Shown here piece after piece: positions 38,560 through 51,017 of a stretch of 64,000 nucleotides of DNA. This stretch comes from Nomia melanderi. Its lineage: Eukaryota; Arthropoda; Insecta; Hymenoptera; Halictidae. Every line of letters starts with the position of its first letter. The stretch's first letter is position 1. The notes below the pieces were generated by a model. The model had not been told where the DNA came from and did no database searches. It worked only from the letters and a program-made list of their open reading frames with translations. A program made the translations under genes and the position numbers. Location of the stretch: assembly GCF_051020985.1 (NCBI RefSeq), contig NC_135001.1:10657896-10721895 (forward strand), read 5' to 3'.

Positions 38560-39260
38560 GGATCGTTATCTAAATTCAATTACGGTCCATCCGGATGCCC
38601 GAAGTGCGACACCGCTGCAACGGAATAAACTGTAACAAGAAAACTGGCAAAATAAACTAAAGGGAGAGCCACCCTTACGCGAAATAATTGTGAAGGGGGC
38701 CGCGAGCGCGGTCGCAGCAGCCGGCCGAACCAGTTCCAAGATCGTAAATTAATTGCCCGGATTCCTCCTGTTTTTCATCTGTTCACGAACGCCCCGCCGG
38801 CCCCGATATTTTCGTATTGTGTCTCGTTCGCTCGGCGGATTCGGTGCCCGATGCCGGCTATTTCGGAGCCGCAATAGGCATTCGCGAGAAATATGCAAAT
38901 GCAGCGAAACCGGCGGTGCACGAATTCTCACGAATCAACAACCGGCCTGGGGATCATCGTCATGCTGTTGGTCGATGATCCCAGGTGGCTATTGATAGAC
39001 CGATTTATCGTGTCACGTACACGCGCACGAAAACGCGTCCACCAATGTAAATGTTCTATATATATGCTCACACGCGTCTGAATCGATGAAAAAAAAGGAA
39101 GAAAAGAGAAAAGGAAATCGAGATTTTTTGCTTGAGATATTGGGGCGTCGAATCGTTTCTTTTCGCGATTTGCTCGGAGACCGACGATCGCGACGAACGG
39201 GAATTTAAACCTGAGACTTCCACGAGCGAATGATTAATCGATGACGAATTTTTCGTATTG
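38560..39260. promoter_or_regulatory. GC-rich island in intron 1
   Basis: CpG-rich block with a dense 38690-39000 core that includes the hairpin at 38934-38996. AATTAATTGCCCGG near 38749 is a homeodomain-like core. Frames on both strands are short and unrecognised. Confidence 0.35.
38934..38996 (+). ncRNA. Pre-miRNA-like hairpin (candidate)
   Basis: The 5' arm 38934-38959 and 3' arm 38971-38996 can form about 22 base pairs around a 13-base loop. The top 13 pairs are interrupted by one bulged G at 38952. The lower stem has two mismatches, one bulge and one G-U pair. A 63-nucleotide stem-loop of this shape is the size of an insect microRNA precursor, and it lies in the sense orientation of the host intron. 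I do not recognise either arm as a known miRNA. Confidence 0.3.
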
Positions 39261-39939
39261 AAAAGATTCAGTGGCCACGATCGCAGATTCGTACCTGGTA
39301 TATATGACTAATTGTGAAGCAATCGCGATGCTTTATGTATTGTTCAAATTATTTGACTTTTGTATTCCTTGAATCGTGTTAGTTTACGATTGCATGGAAT
39401 CAAGGAAATATTTGAAATGTTTTGAAGAGTGTTTGAATAATTATATAACCGGACAGTGGCGTGTGCGAAACACTCGTGTAAAATTTATTTATAAAATATT
39501 AGGGTACGCAAAATGGTTCGAGGGTAATTTTCAGATAAAAGAAAAATCCCAGGAAATCTAAAGGCAACTTCCGTTTAATTCAATTAACCTTCCTATGCGT
39601 TGCTTATTTTGTTAAACATCTACCATCGTTTGATGTGTATTTGTTTATGATATTTATTCATGTATTAGGGTAAACCAAGGTGAATCGGATCAAAATAAGA
39701 ATCCAGTTTATATTTATTATATTCAAAATTATATTTAACCTCTTTGTATTTTCTGTGCAAAAGAAAAACTCGAAAACCCCTTCTCATTTTCGTTCATTAA
39801 CGTTCAAACCTTTTAATTTCTTTAGAATCGAACAGAAAACAATCCGATTTGCCTCTCAATCTACCCTATAACGCAAGCGCCATTAAAAAATCAATGTTTT
39901 TGGAAAAATCTTCCAACTGATACATCATCGCCATCCGAA

Positions 39940-40260
39940 AAGTCGGAAAGTATGCCGACGAATAGACTAGTAGACAACAATGAAGGGAACGAGAAGAATG
40001 AATGGGCTGGGAGACAGGAATCTGGGAAATGTACAGTCTCCCTTTTCGTAGCCGGCGAAGCCGACTTACCGGTTTTTTCACCTACGCCGCGCGTGAATAT
40101 TTTCGGTGTCATTACCGCGCGATTCCGCGGTGAAAATGCTATCGTGTCGGAAATGAAAATAAAAGAGCAGGAAAGATCGATGTCCGACCGAGCACGTAAA
40201 TCAAAACCTCCTGTCCCGGATCCGACACGGAGTATTCTGGTACGTAAGAACTGAAAAACG
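39940..40260. promoter_or_regulatory. GC-moderate island
   Basis: CpG-rich centre (40050-40140) with frames of 100 codons (+) and 151 codons (-) and no recognised domain. Probably noncoding. Confidence 0.25.
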
Positions 40261-40779
40261 GGTCGCGGACTCCCTTGTGTTTCGGGGAACTTGAATTCTT
40301 TTAGGTTAAAAATAAGTGTACGCGATACAAAAGTATCAGTACGCACTGTAAATCACGGTGATTTTAAAAGCTCGAATTCTATTTTCGATTCGGAGGTTAC
40401 AGATTTCGTTGTGCAGAAATTAGGAGATAGAAAAATCAAGTCGAAACCTACGTAGCTGCCGGAGATTCGAGTTGAAACGAGTTTAAATTGCATTCCCGTT
40501 GCTTCTCCGCGCAAATTTATAACTTACGAAGAAGTCAACGTATAAATAATTCTCTGAAGGATACATTCGTTGCGAAATCTCAATGTTTCGTCCGGAAGTT
40601 TACGCAGCAAGTTCAATCGCGAAGGGAACAGATCGATCGACTGTTATTTCGATCTCGATAATGCCACGGTATCGTTCAATTTTTTTTCATAAGTCATTAA
40701 TCGAAACAAAATGAAAAATAACAGATTGACGATAAAATGTTCCATTAACGTTAAATATTTTTCACCGGCAATTTAATCT

Positions 40780-41480
40780 TCTCAATGACCGTTCTTGCCA
40801 CGAAATTGTCAACGGTGTGGCGCAGCTGAGAGTGCGCGAGAGAACCGGGTAAAACTGAGATTTTCTGGACCGAGTGTACCATGAAGTTTCTTCTTGGCAC
40901 ATTTTTGCTTCATAACTTTCAAGGAGAGAGGTCTAGCGGTACAAAAGAACCGATTGGTCTTTACTAAATCCATAATTTCTCAAAGAAGAACGAGAGACCG
41001 GACAGACTAACTGGTTACCGGCCGGTGTTTTTATAACGAAATCGACGTCGCGTATCAATGAAACGAGCTGGCACCGCGTAATTTCGCCCGCCGTGAATTG
41101 ATTTCACATCTACGATGCAAGTAACAGGTGGTTGCACCGGACAATTATGACTCCGTTCTACAATCAGCGTGTTATAATTTCTTCAAGGCCGATCATAAAA
41201 TATTCCCACCGCGTTTGATCGCGTCCGATAAATCTGCGGCCCAAGATAAGAATATATTAGCGGTGTCATATTTTGAAAAAAATCACCTTTACGAGAACGT
41301 TACGTGAAATTTACGAGCGAGACCCTCCGACGTCCGCAGAAACTGATGTCGATTCCTGTCGCTAATTCTGTTTCCCGATGAATTCGATAAGCATCTGATG
41401 AGGCAAGGTAATTTAACGGGCGGGTACTACGGTCCACTAGTAACGTTTACGGCGATACCCGTGTGTTTCTCCCCGTGTAA
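40780..41480. other. Moderately GC-rich interval
   Basis: Base composition is more even than in the spacers, with CpG-containing patches such as near 41040-41100. No frame, RNA or element recognised; possibly regulatory. Confidence 0.25.
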
Positions 41481-42136
41481 TCAAAGTAAGGTTTGTTAAA
41501 TAAAGTTCGGTCGACACGCAGATGTTAGGAAAATGGAACCCTTAAGATACCGGAATTCGTGAAGTTATCGTGGACGCTGTCTTCGGCTACTCAATAATTA
41601 TATATCTGCGAAACTAGTTCTGGGGGAAAAGATTCACTGGAAAATCAGCGAGGTCGCAAAATTTTATTATTTTCCGAGTGACGAGAAGACGAGTCGCTAG
41701 AATTTTATGAATGATGCTGTCCGTTTCGCGTCCGAGAAACTAGAAATCATGTTGTGAAAGGATATAATTAATTAGCCGGAATGTTTCGTGTTATAAAAGG
41801 GCATAATTAATTGCTCAGAAGATTTTATACCGCGAAAGGATATCGTTAATTAGCAAGAAGACTTCAGATCATTTCTTTTGACGAATGAACGTTTTAGTTT
41901 GAAAATCGATGTAAGCTCTCAAGGCTTGTGCCTTAGCTTGCAATCGAGTTCGATGATCGTTTACCAATGAGAGATCGACTTTTGTAGATCCGAAAGCATT
42001 CATAGATTGGTCAAACGAGTTCACCAACGTGGAGAATGTTTGCCTCGGATTGTGACAAAACGAAGTTTTGTCTAGTATATTGTAACATTAAAATTAATCT
42101 TTAGAACTTAAGTATTTGTTCATAACTGAAGAATGT

Positions 42137-42538
42137 TTAACACGTCGAATACCGTGTGGCCCCTGATGACCCTAACCAAAAATTACTATGAATCACTCAA
42201 TGAAATCAATGATTACATTCAGCAAGACAAACTATAATTTTATATAACTATATATTTTCATTTCCCATATTTTACACTATAAAATCACGTGACATTTAAC
42301 GTGCGTTAACACGTTAATAAACACTCAGGAAAATCCTCATACGATCGAAACAGTTTGCTTAGTAAAACAAAAACTAAAAACTCAAGATTCTTCATAACGA
42401 TTGCTCTACTGTCCCTTCCATATTCGATACATCTAACAAAATTCAGTTCGTTCGATACGTCGCGAAGAAAATAATTTTTCAAGTCGATGGGAAAAATGCT
42501 GTCACTCGAATTCGGGTAACGTGCAGTCAAAGTGTTAA
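42137..42538. mobile_element. Possible decayed TTAA-flanked element abutting the nested pair
   Basis: TTAACACGTCGAATACCG at 42137 faces AGTGTTAA ending at 42538. Terminal similarity beyond TTAACAC is weak. If real, it shares its right TTAA with the next element. Confidence 0.2.
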
Positions 42539-43015
42539 CCCCTTGCCTTACAATCTCCTGTCAGACTCGTAGCGAAGATTTCTAATATAGTTTAAGAAAT
42601 ATAAATGTCGTTCGGTTCTTTCGAGTTCAAATGAAACATTATTCTTCTCGACAGCAATTTGTATGGTCTAGAGTAAATCTAGACATTGGAAGAGCACAGA
42701 ACTTTTTGTTTTACTAGTACATTATTAACATTAAACGTATCGCGACCGGTCAAATGGTCGATATTCAAATTCAATTGAAAATTCTACATTTCCCTCCATT
42801 CATTTAACTTTATATAACCCCTCCATTGTCCGAGTAATCAATTTTTTCATTTCTGTTGGTCTGTCGTTTCAACTTTCACTAAAAGAAATCCACCGTATAA
42901 TCTGTTGATATTTATTTTATAATCAATTATTCAACAGATTACGGTACGTTAGTGTTAACGATAAATAGTTCCAACAAGTGCACCTGCGAAATGGAATCAT
43001 AGGGCGAGGGGTTAA
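42535..43015. mobile_element. TTAA-flanked element with TTAACCCCTTGCC ends (outer)
   Basis: The left end TTAACCCCTTGCCTTAC faces GGCGAGGGGTTAA on the right (inverted TTAACCCCTCGCC), so 12 of the first 13 terminal bases match and both ends are TTAA. It is 481 bases long including a 234-base insertion of another TTAA element. Solo ends of the same type lie at 11251-11265 and 24042-24057. No transposase. Confidence 0.6.
42725..42958. mobile_element. TTAA-flanked MITE, copy d (nested)
   Basis: TTAACATTAAACGTATCG on the left faces CGTTAGTGTTAA on the right, both with TTAA. Just inside the left end is a hairpin CGACC-GGTCAAAT-GGTCG, in the same position as GGGTC/GACCC in the copies at 33.8 and 54.4 kb. 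It lies wholly inside the 42535-43015 element, so it inserted later. Confidence 0.55.
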
Positions 43016-43830
43016 AAAGCAAACGCTACGCGAAACTCCGCGCTATTCAAAAACAAGAGCACCAGCCGACAAGTCGAGAGACAGGAGCCGCTAGGCGTTT
43101 GTTACGCATGCGTTCTTACTGTGACCTCTACCGGGTACAGACAGCTACACCGGCTATGGCGACGATAAGTCGTCTTTGTTCCTCGAACACAGCGTATAAT
43201 CAAGTTCAGGTCGCGCGCGCGAACGGCGAGCCCGCGAACGGGGGATGGTGGGGGAGAGTGCCGATGGTGGAGGGGGTTGGAAAGCCGCGAGGAGGATTTA
43301 CGAAGCGGCCGGTGCTCTTTGACGCCGGCGCGGAATCGTCCGGCGAGCAAAAAGAGGGCTGAATATGACCCGTCATAGGGGCTCGCATTAAGCCGCCTTC
43401 GATAATTGGCGACCTTCGCCTCTTCCTCGAAGGAATGCCGCGGAAGGTTTTGCGCGAAACCGCCAAAGAACAGGCAACATCCTTGCCAACCGTCCTCCTG
43501 CCCCAACCCCTCCACTAGCCGTGCAGCGCCGCTCTCTCTCTCCACCATGATATAACGACGGACAGATATAAATAATATTAAGGGGGGTAATTGTCCGTGT
43601 GGGCTTCACGGCGTCGAAGGTGCCGACTTATTGGCGAATGGAATTTCAGGAGGGCGATTGTTTTTTCAGGGCCGGCCACGGCCGGTATTTATAAACCGCG
43701 AAATCGGCCATACGCGAGAGAAATAATTTCACGGTAACGTTATCCAGCTATTTTTCTCGGTCGCTTCTTTTCCGTCTCTTTTCGTCGGGGAAACGACCCT
43801 GCAGTGTCAACAAACGCTTATTCAATACCG
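43016..43830. promoter_or_regulatory. GC-rich island in intron 1
   Basis: CpG-rich block with simultaneous frames on both strands (up to 148 codons) and no recognised product. AT cores near 43566-43580 (ATAAATAATATTA) and 43689 (TTTATAAACCGCG) sit within it. The right flank is G/T-rich (43861-43920: 19 G, 6 C). Confidence 0.35.
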
Positions 43831-44299
43831 TAGACTTTTTCTCAGGTTTCCTGGGAATTTCGGAATTTCATTTGAGTTTTTGTGTGTGTATATGGAGCAT
43901 GATTATCGTGACGTTGCGGGATCTTGATTTGCCGATACTTGCGAAGTCTGTTTGATTGGATGAATGAGATAATTGTAGAAAACTGTTGGAGTATAGTTGG
44001 ATAGTAGGTACAGTTTGTTGTATTGAACATGGGCGTTGATTATCGACGAATCGGAGAAATTTACTTGATGTTGTTTCTTTTGTATAATTAGAAAATTAGT
44101 TTAGAGTATCTATCATTTCTGGAAATGCAAGGTTGAGGTTTTCCAAGCGTTGCAAGTTTCCAATTAGCTGTTTTCACTGTATTTCTCCACTGTGCTGAAA
44201 GAATATGAAATTATATTTGAATAAAAATAGCAGATACTGGCAAACATTTTCCAGATAAGAACACAGAAGCGTCTTCCAGGGAAGAAACAATTTTCAAGA

Positions 44300-46080
44300 T
44301 ATTTAGTACGTTTAGATATTATTTTTTTTTTTTCATTTTTCTTTTTATAATTTTAATAATTTCACTTGCAAGTAGAAGTGTATCACTGCTATTGTATTAT
44401 TATTGAAGACGTAGACATTGGAAGTAACGAATCGAACGGTTCTGAAGATAATTCAAAACAATACTTCCAAGGCTTGAAACTGAGGCATCGGATTACCAGA
44501 AATTATAATTTCGTCGCATGGATTATTAATGAAGCTACCTCGGGTCGAGTAAGGTCAACTTTGAACTCGGTTTGCGCATAATTTTAGTATTACTTGCTAC
44601 TTACATAATAATCTCTACGAAATCGTGTGAAAACGGCTAGCCTTTAACGACACGTGGAACGATGTTGTACAATTTATGATAACCAAACTAATCATTGATT
44701 CGTGAAATCAATTAACCCTGCGGAGCACGTTTTATCGCTTCCTCCTCCCTTGTCCTCCTCTTGGTACTCCTGACCATGAATTTTAACGGAGTTCTCATAG
44801 GTACGTACGTTTAGTCAGCGAATTTTGAGATAGCTGGAAAAGCGTAATTACATTTATTATAATTTACACATGATGTTATCATATTTTAACTGTATAACAT
44901 TCTATCCAGTATTTTATATTATATGTTATAATTTGTTAACTGTACAACATTTGAATGACGTAACGTTTACACCACATATTTTTTAGTCATAGAATATAAA
45001 ATAATTTTAGTATGAATATTTCATTGGAAGTTAATAGGTTCCAATCATTTAAAAAATTTTATGAAATCCAGTTCACGGCCGCAGTCATTAATGGTTGTAA
45101 AATATTTAAAATTAAATAAAGTTTAATGATAAATATAAATTATACGGTCGTTTTGAGAATCCATTAGTATAATGATTTCAGAAGAAGGTTCTACTGGAGT
45201 ACAATTTACTCAAAGGCTAATTTAAACGAAGAAACGTATCTGTTATAAGTTTCGAGAACGATACATAGTTGTAGGATTTAAGAGTAGTTGCGGAGTAATT
45301 ATCTTCAGAGAAATGATCACAATTGCCATAAAATAATTATAAAATAGCTGTTGCGTGAGAAACACGCATAGAGCCGAGTATTGCAGAACAATTGGATAGG
45401 AATACTCGTAAAGTAATTATTTTCCAACTTTGGCGAATTACATGCGCTCTCCCGTCCATAAGTTACTGGACAAGTACTTGTTCTAATGAAAGCATAAACT
45501 CTTACACTAGGCACGAGCATAGAAAGTGCCCAACACAGCTGTTCTATTATTACGTAAGAAAGGAGACTATAAATGCATATCGAATGCGTTTCTAAATTAT
45601 TGTTGAAAAATAGACAATTAAACCAAGCTCGGATTCGTGCAACGCTTTCTATAACGGTGTCTACCTTCAATCACGAGGTAACAACGAGAATTGTACAAAA
45701 ATCTCGAACAAGAGAACAAAGAATCAAGAAATAGTTTCTACACGACACAAACTACTAAGAACTCCAAAAAACAGAGTATTAAAACGTTCGAATAGAAACT
45801 CTAAAGTAAAATTACTCGGAAAACGTCCAAAATTTCTAGATTCCTAAAAAGCTTCCAAATTTACATTCCCTCTGCAATATACGGAATCAATAAACATTTT
45901 TCTATCATTTTATTCACAAATCAACATAAAATCAATTCTGAATCAAATACGTATTTTACGGTTACCCATTGCAAGTGTCCAGTGGCAAGTTACAAAAGGC
46001 GTCTGCTTTTCAACAATATCGTCCAGCAAGGAAACTTCTGCTCAAACTAAAGAAAGTATTTTTGGAAACTATCGAGGAAA
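44300..46080. other. AT-rich spacer
   Basis: Two frames of 71 and 117 codons on opposite strands lack any recognised domain. A small GC patch (44705-44830) begins with ATTAACCCTGCGG. No gene seen. Confidence 0.45.
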
Positions 46081-46485
46081 ACCACATCGAAACGATCAGT
46101 GGACACGGCACCACCAATCATCTTCCTCGAGCAATTCCGTGCACGCGTACGAAGTAGTATTATCTGGCCTAAATCTACCCGTTGCGGCACGGCCATAGTG
46201 TCGCCTGTAAGTGGATACGCCTGGGACGATGGGAGCTCAGACTCTCGGGCTCTTCATCCTCCATTCTTTTTCGTTGAACGTTGCCCTCCCCCGCAACCGG
46301 CCGACCAGATTCATCCTCATAACTTTCATTCAGGCCTCGACCGAAGGAATTGCGGCCCGGCGACTCCTTCTCCAAACCCGGCATCCCTTCCCTCTCGGAT
46401 CTTGGATCACGGAAATCTTACGGAAGCAGCCCCCGACTTCGGTCGTGGAACTCCTGCGGCGAACATATCAATGAATTTCATTTGA
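46081..46485. promoter_or_regulatory. GC-rich island in intron 1
   Basis: CpG-rich block with a 128-codon + frame and a 69-codon - frame. CTGTAAGT at about 46206 is a donor-like string, but no acceptor or conserved protein is seen upstream. Judged noncoding. Confidence 0.3.
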
Positions 46486-46676
46486 GACATCATGCAGGGT
46501 GTATAGTAATTGGAAAACTGAACCCTTTACACTGGAAAGTTTCTCCATTAGAAATATTTAACATTTTCTGATGAGATACAGAGAGATAGACGACAGTTTC
46601 TGAAATTAACTTATCGAGAAATTGTATATAAAATCAGGAACAATGCTGTTATTTCAGAATTTATTATATTTATAGA

Positions 46677-46700
46677 GTGTGTGTGTGTGTGTGTGTGTGT
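46677..46700 (+). repeat. (GT)12 microsatellite
   Basis: Twelve perfect GT units in AT-rich DNA. Confidence 0.95.
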
Positions 46701-48130
46701 GACATTGTTATGGCGATATTAACATATAATTAGCGTATAGTATACCCTATCGTCGCTTTGGCTATATCAAAATGTAATATATATGACATTTATGTAAAAT
46801 GCTTTGTTTCATTTATTTACTATGTTTTAAATGTGTGAAAATAATATGAATAATATTATCACCTGAAAGAATTGCGAAAAAGGTTGGGTCCATGGCGAAG
46901 GAACTTCAGATTAGATCGTGGTTGTGAACATGTTAGGTAACAAACTTTATAATTTTGCTCCGAGTTCGGAGGGTTAATACTTTTTAAAATATTTATTTAA
47001 CTTTCAACGTTATATCCGTTAGAACGTGGTAACCGCAACAGTGATACGATATAACATTTCAACGCTGAAATGAATTATTTTATCACATTTAAGTGTGCAA
47101 CAGAATATTAATCTTTTTGATATTATGCTTTTATTCTGGACTTTGATCTTCATTCATAATACGAGAAACTGATTCATGAAAGGAGTAAAAGCTGCATTTG
47201 ATGGAATCTGTAATTGTACTTTGACCACATAGATTAGCTTCTGTAGAAAGTCGTATAACACGGTGATAGAACTTATTCGAGATATAGTCTGGCTTTCTAT
47301 CTGCTAGATGCACACTTTGCACATCCAGGATATAATTGGGAAAAATGTAACCTGACTACGTATCACTAACGAGGATTCGAATGTAATAACTGATTTGATA
47401 AGAAACTAGTATGCTATATACTATAAGTATATAGTGGAACATTGCATTTTAGTCGTTAGTCTTAATATGTAATCAGATTAAATTTTGCCCGATTTTGGCC
47501 TAAGATAAAGCAGAGTATCTTTCACGTTGAAAATTCCATTTTACGAAACATGGTTAGCATTTGAAGCCATAAAGCTTTGACTTCGTGATCTCTGAAACGA
47601 AGGGTACTGAATATTTTTTGTTCGATGTACTAAAATAATCGAATTATTCGAATGCCTTCGAGCCGTGGGATGTAAATCAAACAGTGCTTGTTAAGCTGAC
47701 TATAAATTACCATCACTTTCGAAAGCAAAGGTACAATATCTCGAAAACACGTTCGACCCGTGGATTCGGACGTTTTCTGATTATAAATAGACAAGGATGC
47801 TTGAATCGTTGCATCGATTGAAAAATGAGGTTACTTAGATACCCACTAATCACATCAAAATATTTCATTAAAAAACATTATCGAGAAAATATATAAGATA
47901 TAAGAAAAAGAATAAAAAGGTGCGTTATAATGTAAAGAAAACTATCAACTACTATTTTATTGATTTACGCCACAGAAACTTGCAACTTGTTCAAATTAAA
48001 AGTAGCCTTCAAATGTAATCTCCTAATCAACAGCGTCCAATACGCTACTGAACTATTAACCTAATATCTAGAAAATATTCTGAAGAATTATCCTTTCATC
48101 TATACAAAAGAATGTACCAATAATCTTTGA
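46701..48130. other. AT-rich spacer
   Basis: No gene or element recognised. AATCGAATTATTCGAATGCC at about 47638 resembles an internal motif of the pogo-like MITE at 50.4 kb (ACTATTCGAATGCC), so a further decayed copy is possible. Confidence 0.4.
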
Positions 48131-48565
48131 TGATCTAACCGGTGGATACTTTGTCTCCTTCCGTGCGAACATTTCCGCGAAATTGCGTGTCTCCGATTTT
48201 CGTAAGCGTTTAGGCGCCTAGTCAGCCAATTCCCCGTTCAATCTTGCGCGCGAAACTTTTCACAGGCGGACAGGGAAACCAATTTCGTACAGCGTTCACT
48301 GGCATAGGTGAAGGGCAGCAGCCCAATTGGCTCCAGTCCAAGCGAAGCGTTTTCAACGCGCGAACAGCGCCGGGACAACTTGTTTCAGGCGCGCGTCCAA
48401 TGATCAGAGGAGACGTCATAATATCGGCGCGGTTACGACCGCCATAAATAACCATTACCGATTCCTGCCGATGACAGGATAACTCAAACCAGGCGACCAC
48501 GCCGGGTTCACCCATCGAAATCGATGTTTCGCGAGACACCAGCCGCGTGCGCGTCGCTTTCAACT
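48131..48565. promoter_or_regulatory. GC-rich island in intron 1
   Basis: CpG-rich block with opposed frames of 113 (-) and 67 (+) codons, neither recognised. It runs straight into the tandem array at 48566. Confidence 0.3.
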
Positions 48566-49028
48566 ACTGTTGGGTGACCGCTTTATGGCTAGGCTGCGGA
48601 ATGCGGATCTGATTAGCCAGTTTTCATCTATTCTCATCTCATTATCGATGCTAATTTGCTATTCATCAATACGATTGCACGTAACCGAACAAAACTGTAA
48701 ACAAAACATTTAGCGAATGACCTATCTTGCCCGTGTGTCGTTTTGCTAGACATCAGTCGTCTCCTAAGATTGTTGGGAGACCGCTCAATAGCTAGGCTGC
48801 GGAATGCGAGTTTATTTGTCAATACGAATGCACGTCAAGAAATAAAATTATAAAAAAAAACATTCAGCGAACGGCCCCTCTTCCATCTGTACCGTTTTGC
48901 TAGACGTCAAGTTGCCTCTTAAGACTGTTGTAAGACCTCTTGTTGGCTAGGCTGTAGAATGCGGATCTGATTGGTCAATTTTCACCTTATTTTCGACACT
49001 AATGTACTATTCGTCAATACGGTTACTA
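48566..49028 (+). repeat. Tandem repeat of about 200-base units (three copies)
   Basis: Units begin at about 48566, 48769 and 48924 with ACTGTTGGGTGACC-like starts, followed by GGCTAGGCTGCGGAATGCGG. All share GTCAATACG-type segments; units 1 and 2 also share the CATTTAGCGAA and TTTTGCTAGACATCA stretches. Unit 2 lacks about 50 bases (ATCTGATTAGCC... in unit 1 and 3), and unit 3 is truncated. Copies have diverged by clear substitutions, so the array is old. No coding frame runs through it. Confidence 0.8.
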
Positions 49029-49199
49029 ATGAAAATTAGGAGAGGACTTTTGATATTATCAGGCTTTTATATAGTGAGTGACTAAGATTCGTTTCTATAT
49101 TACAATACTGAAGGTTTAGAGTCTATTTAATTTACGACCTGATTGTTTTTGTTGTCACGCTATTATAACTATAGATATTATTCGAGAATGCTCTTCTAT

Positions 49200-49330
49200 T
49201 CTTGTTCTGCGACGAATACGCCAATCTTCGCGCGCCATCTTCCCGCGACTTGTGTGCCTTTTTGGTCCGTTGCACTTCCCGCGTTTGTTTTCTAGCTCGC
49301 TTCAATCGAGCATTCTCGCGTTAATACATG
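49200..49330. promoter_or_regulatory. Short GC patch with E2F/YY1-like cores
   Basis: TTCGCGCGCCATCTTCCCGC near 49226-49245 combines an E2F-like TTCCCGC and a GCCAT core. Weak evidence on its own. Confidence 0.25.
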
Positions 49331-49463
49331 ATCTTTCCTTTTTTTTGGATTAATTGGAGGGAACCAAGTGCCGTTTTGTTCGCGTTTCCACTTGCTTTGG
49401 TAGCTCTGATGGGTTATGGGAATAATGTACGCTTGAAAAGAGTTGAAAGAACGACGAGGACTC

Positions 49464-49722
49464 TTAACACCGTGAAGAAAATAGGTAACTGCTTGTTGGA
49501 TTGTAAGTTCACAGACGGGTTGAAATGACCCGTTCCTGATTTCTTCTTTTCGCAATTATTGAAAAAACAACAACTATTTCTCTGAGAAATTATTAAAGGA
49601 ATTGATGTAGCAATACGCAAATAGGATTGAAAATCAATTAAAGTCGTAATAGATGCGCTCTTGGAGTTTTCATAGAGGATGGTCAAAAAGTCAATTTAAC
49701 TGCTCGGTAGTTTTAGTGTTAA
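49464..49722. mobile_element. TTAA-flanked MITE, copy e
   Basis: The right end CTCGGTAGTTTTAGTGTTAA is intact (TTAA 49719-49722). The hairpin GGGT-TGAAATG-ACCC lies at about 49516. The left TTAA may be at 49464, with about 45 bases of extra or rearranged DNA before the hairpin. The interior aligns with copies b and f. Confidence 0.7.
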
Positions 49723-49739
49723 ACGATTACGATAAACGC

Positions 49740-50080
49740 CTGGGGAAAATTCACAGGGAAAAATTTGTCGCGTTTCGAATGGAGGATTAGACAAGAGACG
49801 AGAGGGCGATGATTATGACACTCGGGGTAGCGTGAACCAGGGGGTTTGCGAGGCGAAATTGGCTGCGACGCGCGTTGAACCGGCGGCACATCAAACGCCG
49901 CCCGTTTAAGGGTGCCATATTATTCAGCCCCCGAGCGAAAGGGTTATCATTGACGGGACCGTATTTGCCTAATAACCGGCGGCGAAGAGGAATCAACCAG
50001 GCGACACTTCGCGTTTCGCGCTTCCATTATTTTGATGGTCGACTTGCGACCTTTCTGGATGCTCCTTTCCCTGTGATCGT
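49740..50080. promoter_or_regulatory. GC-rich island in intron 1
   Basis: CpG-rich block with three overlapping frames on both strands and no recognised protein. The right flank is G/T-rich (50281-50340: 16 G, 3 C). Confidence 0.3.
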
Positions 50081-50443
50081 TTTTGCCAGTTTCATCAAAT
50101 GATCGGAACAAAATGTCTGATTGCATTTTACCATTGTGCACGTACTCTTGGTGTTATTATGTTTTCAATGTACACGGCGCCCCGTTTGAACCCTTTGTGA
50201 TCCGGAACGGTACTTCAAATTACCATTCAAGTTTTGTTATGACTCAAGCATGCTTGTGTTTTTTTATTTTAGTTCAGTTTGGTGTAACGTAGAGTATGAC
50301 TATATGTATGTGTTTGAATATTGATAATTGTGCAAGATGTTTGTATTCAGTCTTGAAATATGCTGATTTAAAGTAGAAACAGTATTGTAATCGGAATTAT
50401 TGAGACCTTTTTATAGAAAGGCACCTATAAAGGATTCAATGTT

Positions 50444-50790
50444 TTACAGTACAGGTAGGCCTCAATTAGTGGGAATAATAAATCGCAGAAATTAATCTCA
50501 TTATTTGAATTCGCACTATTCGAATGCCTATTTGAAATATAAGAATTCGTTATAATTAAACAAAGAATATACTACACAGATTTTTAAATATACCTTTTCA
50601 TACGTATTTTTGTCAGTTACGATAAAATAAATGTATCTGTTATTTTACATCTTTTTTTTGCTTCTTTATATCTTCATACCTTCACTCGTTTCGATAATTT
50701 GATTCTTTCACACGAGACTGTATCAATCAAAGAAGTTTGGAAAACTTCGCATTATTTGAATTCCCCTTCGCATTAAATGCGACCTGTTAT
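50444..50790. mobile_element. Pogo-like MITE
   Basis: CAGTACAGGTAGGCCTCAAT on the left and the inverse of ACAGGTCGCATTTAATGCG on the right form imperfect terminal inverted repeats. Internal GAATTCGCACTATTCGAA motifs are typical of pogo/Tigger terminal regions. No transposase frame is present. Confidence 0.4.
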
Positions 50791-51017
50791 CATTCCATAA
50801 TTTCTACCAGGAATATCTCATTACTTAAATTTCCATAAACCGAAACCCACCCGTATCTCCTTACCCCCTAAAAAACCATATTCTCCTCTCGTACAACTAC
50901 GTCCAAACATTTCCACAAATCCAACAGCACAACAACTAACAGTCCCCCAATGAAAAGACTGTAACCAAGTAGAATAAATAAAAATAAACATGTCCCAAGC
51001 ATACAAGTTCATATTCA

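Noticed and set aside
46099..46485. Possible exon ending at CTGTAAGT (about 46206)
   Set aside because: No upstream acceptor or conserved peptide; the frame continues through the supposed donor.
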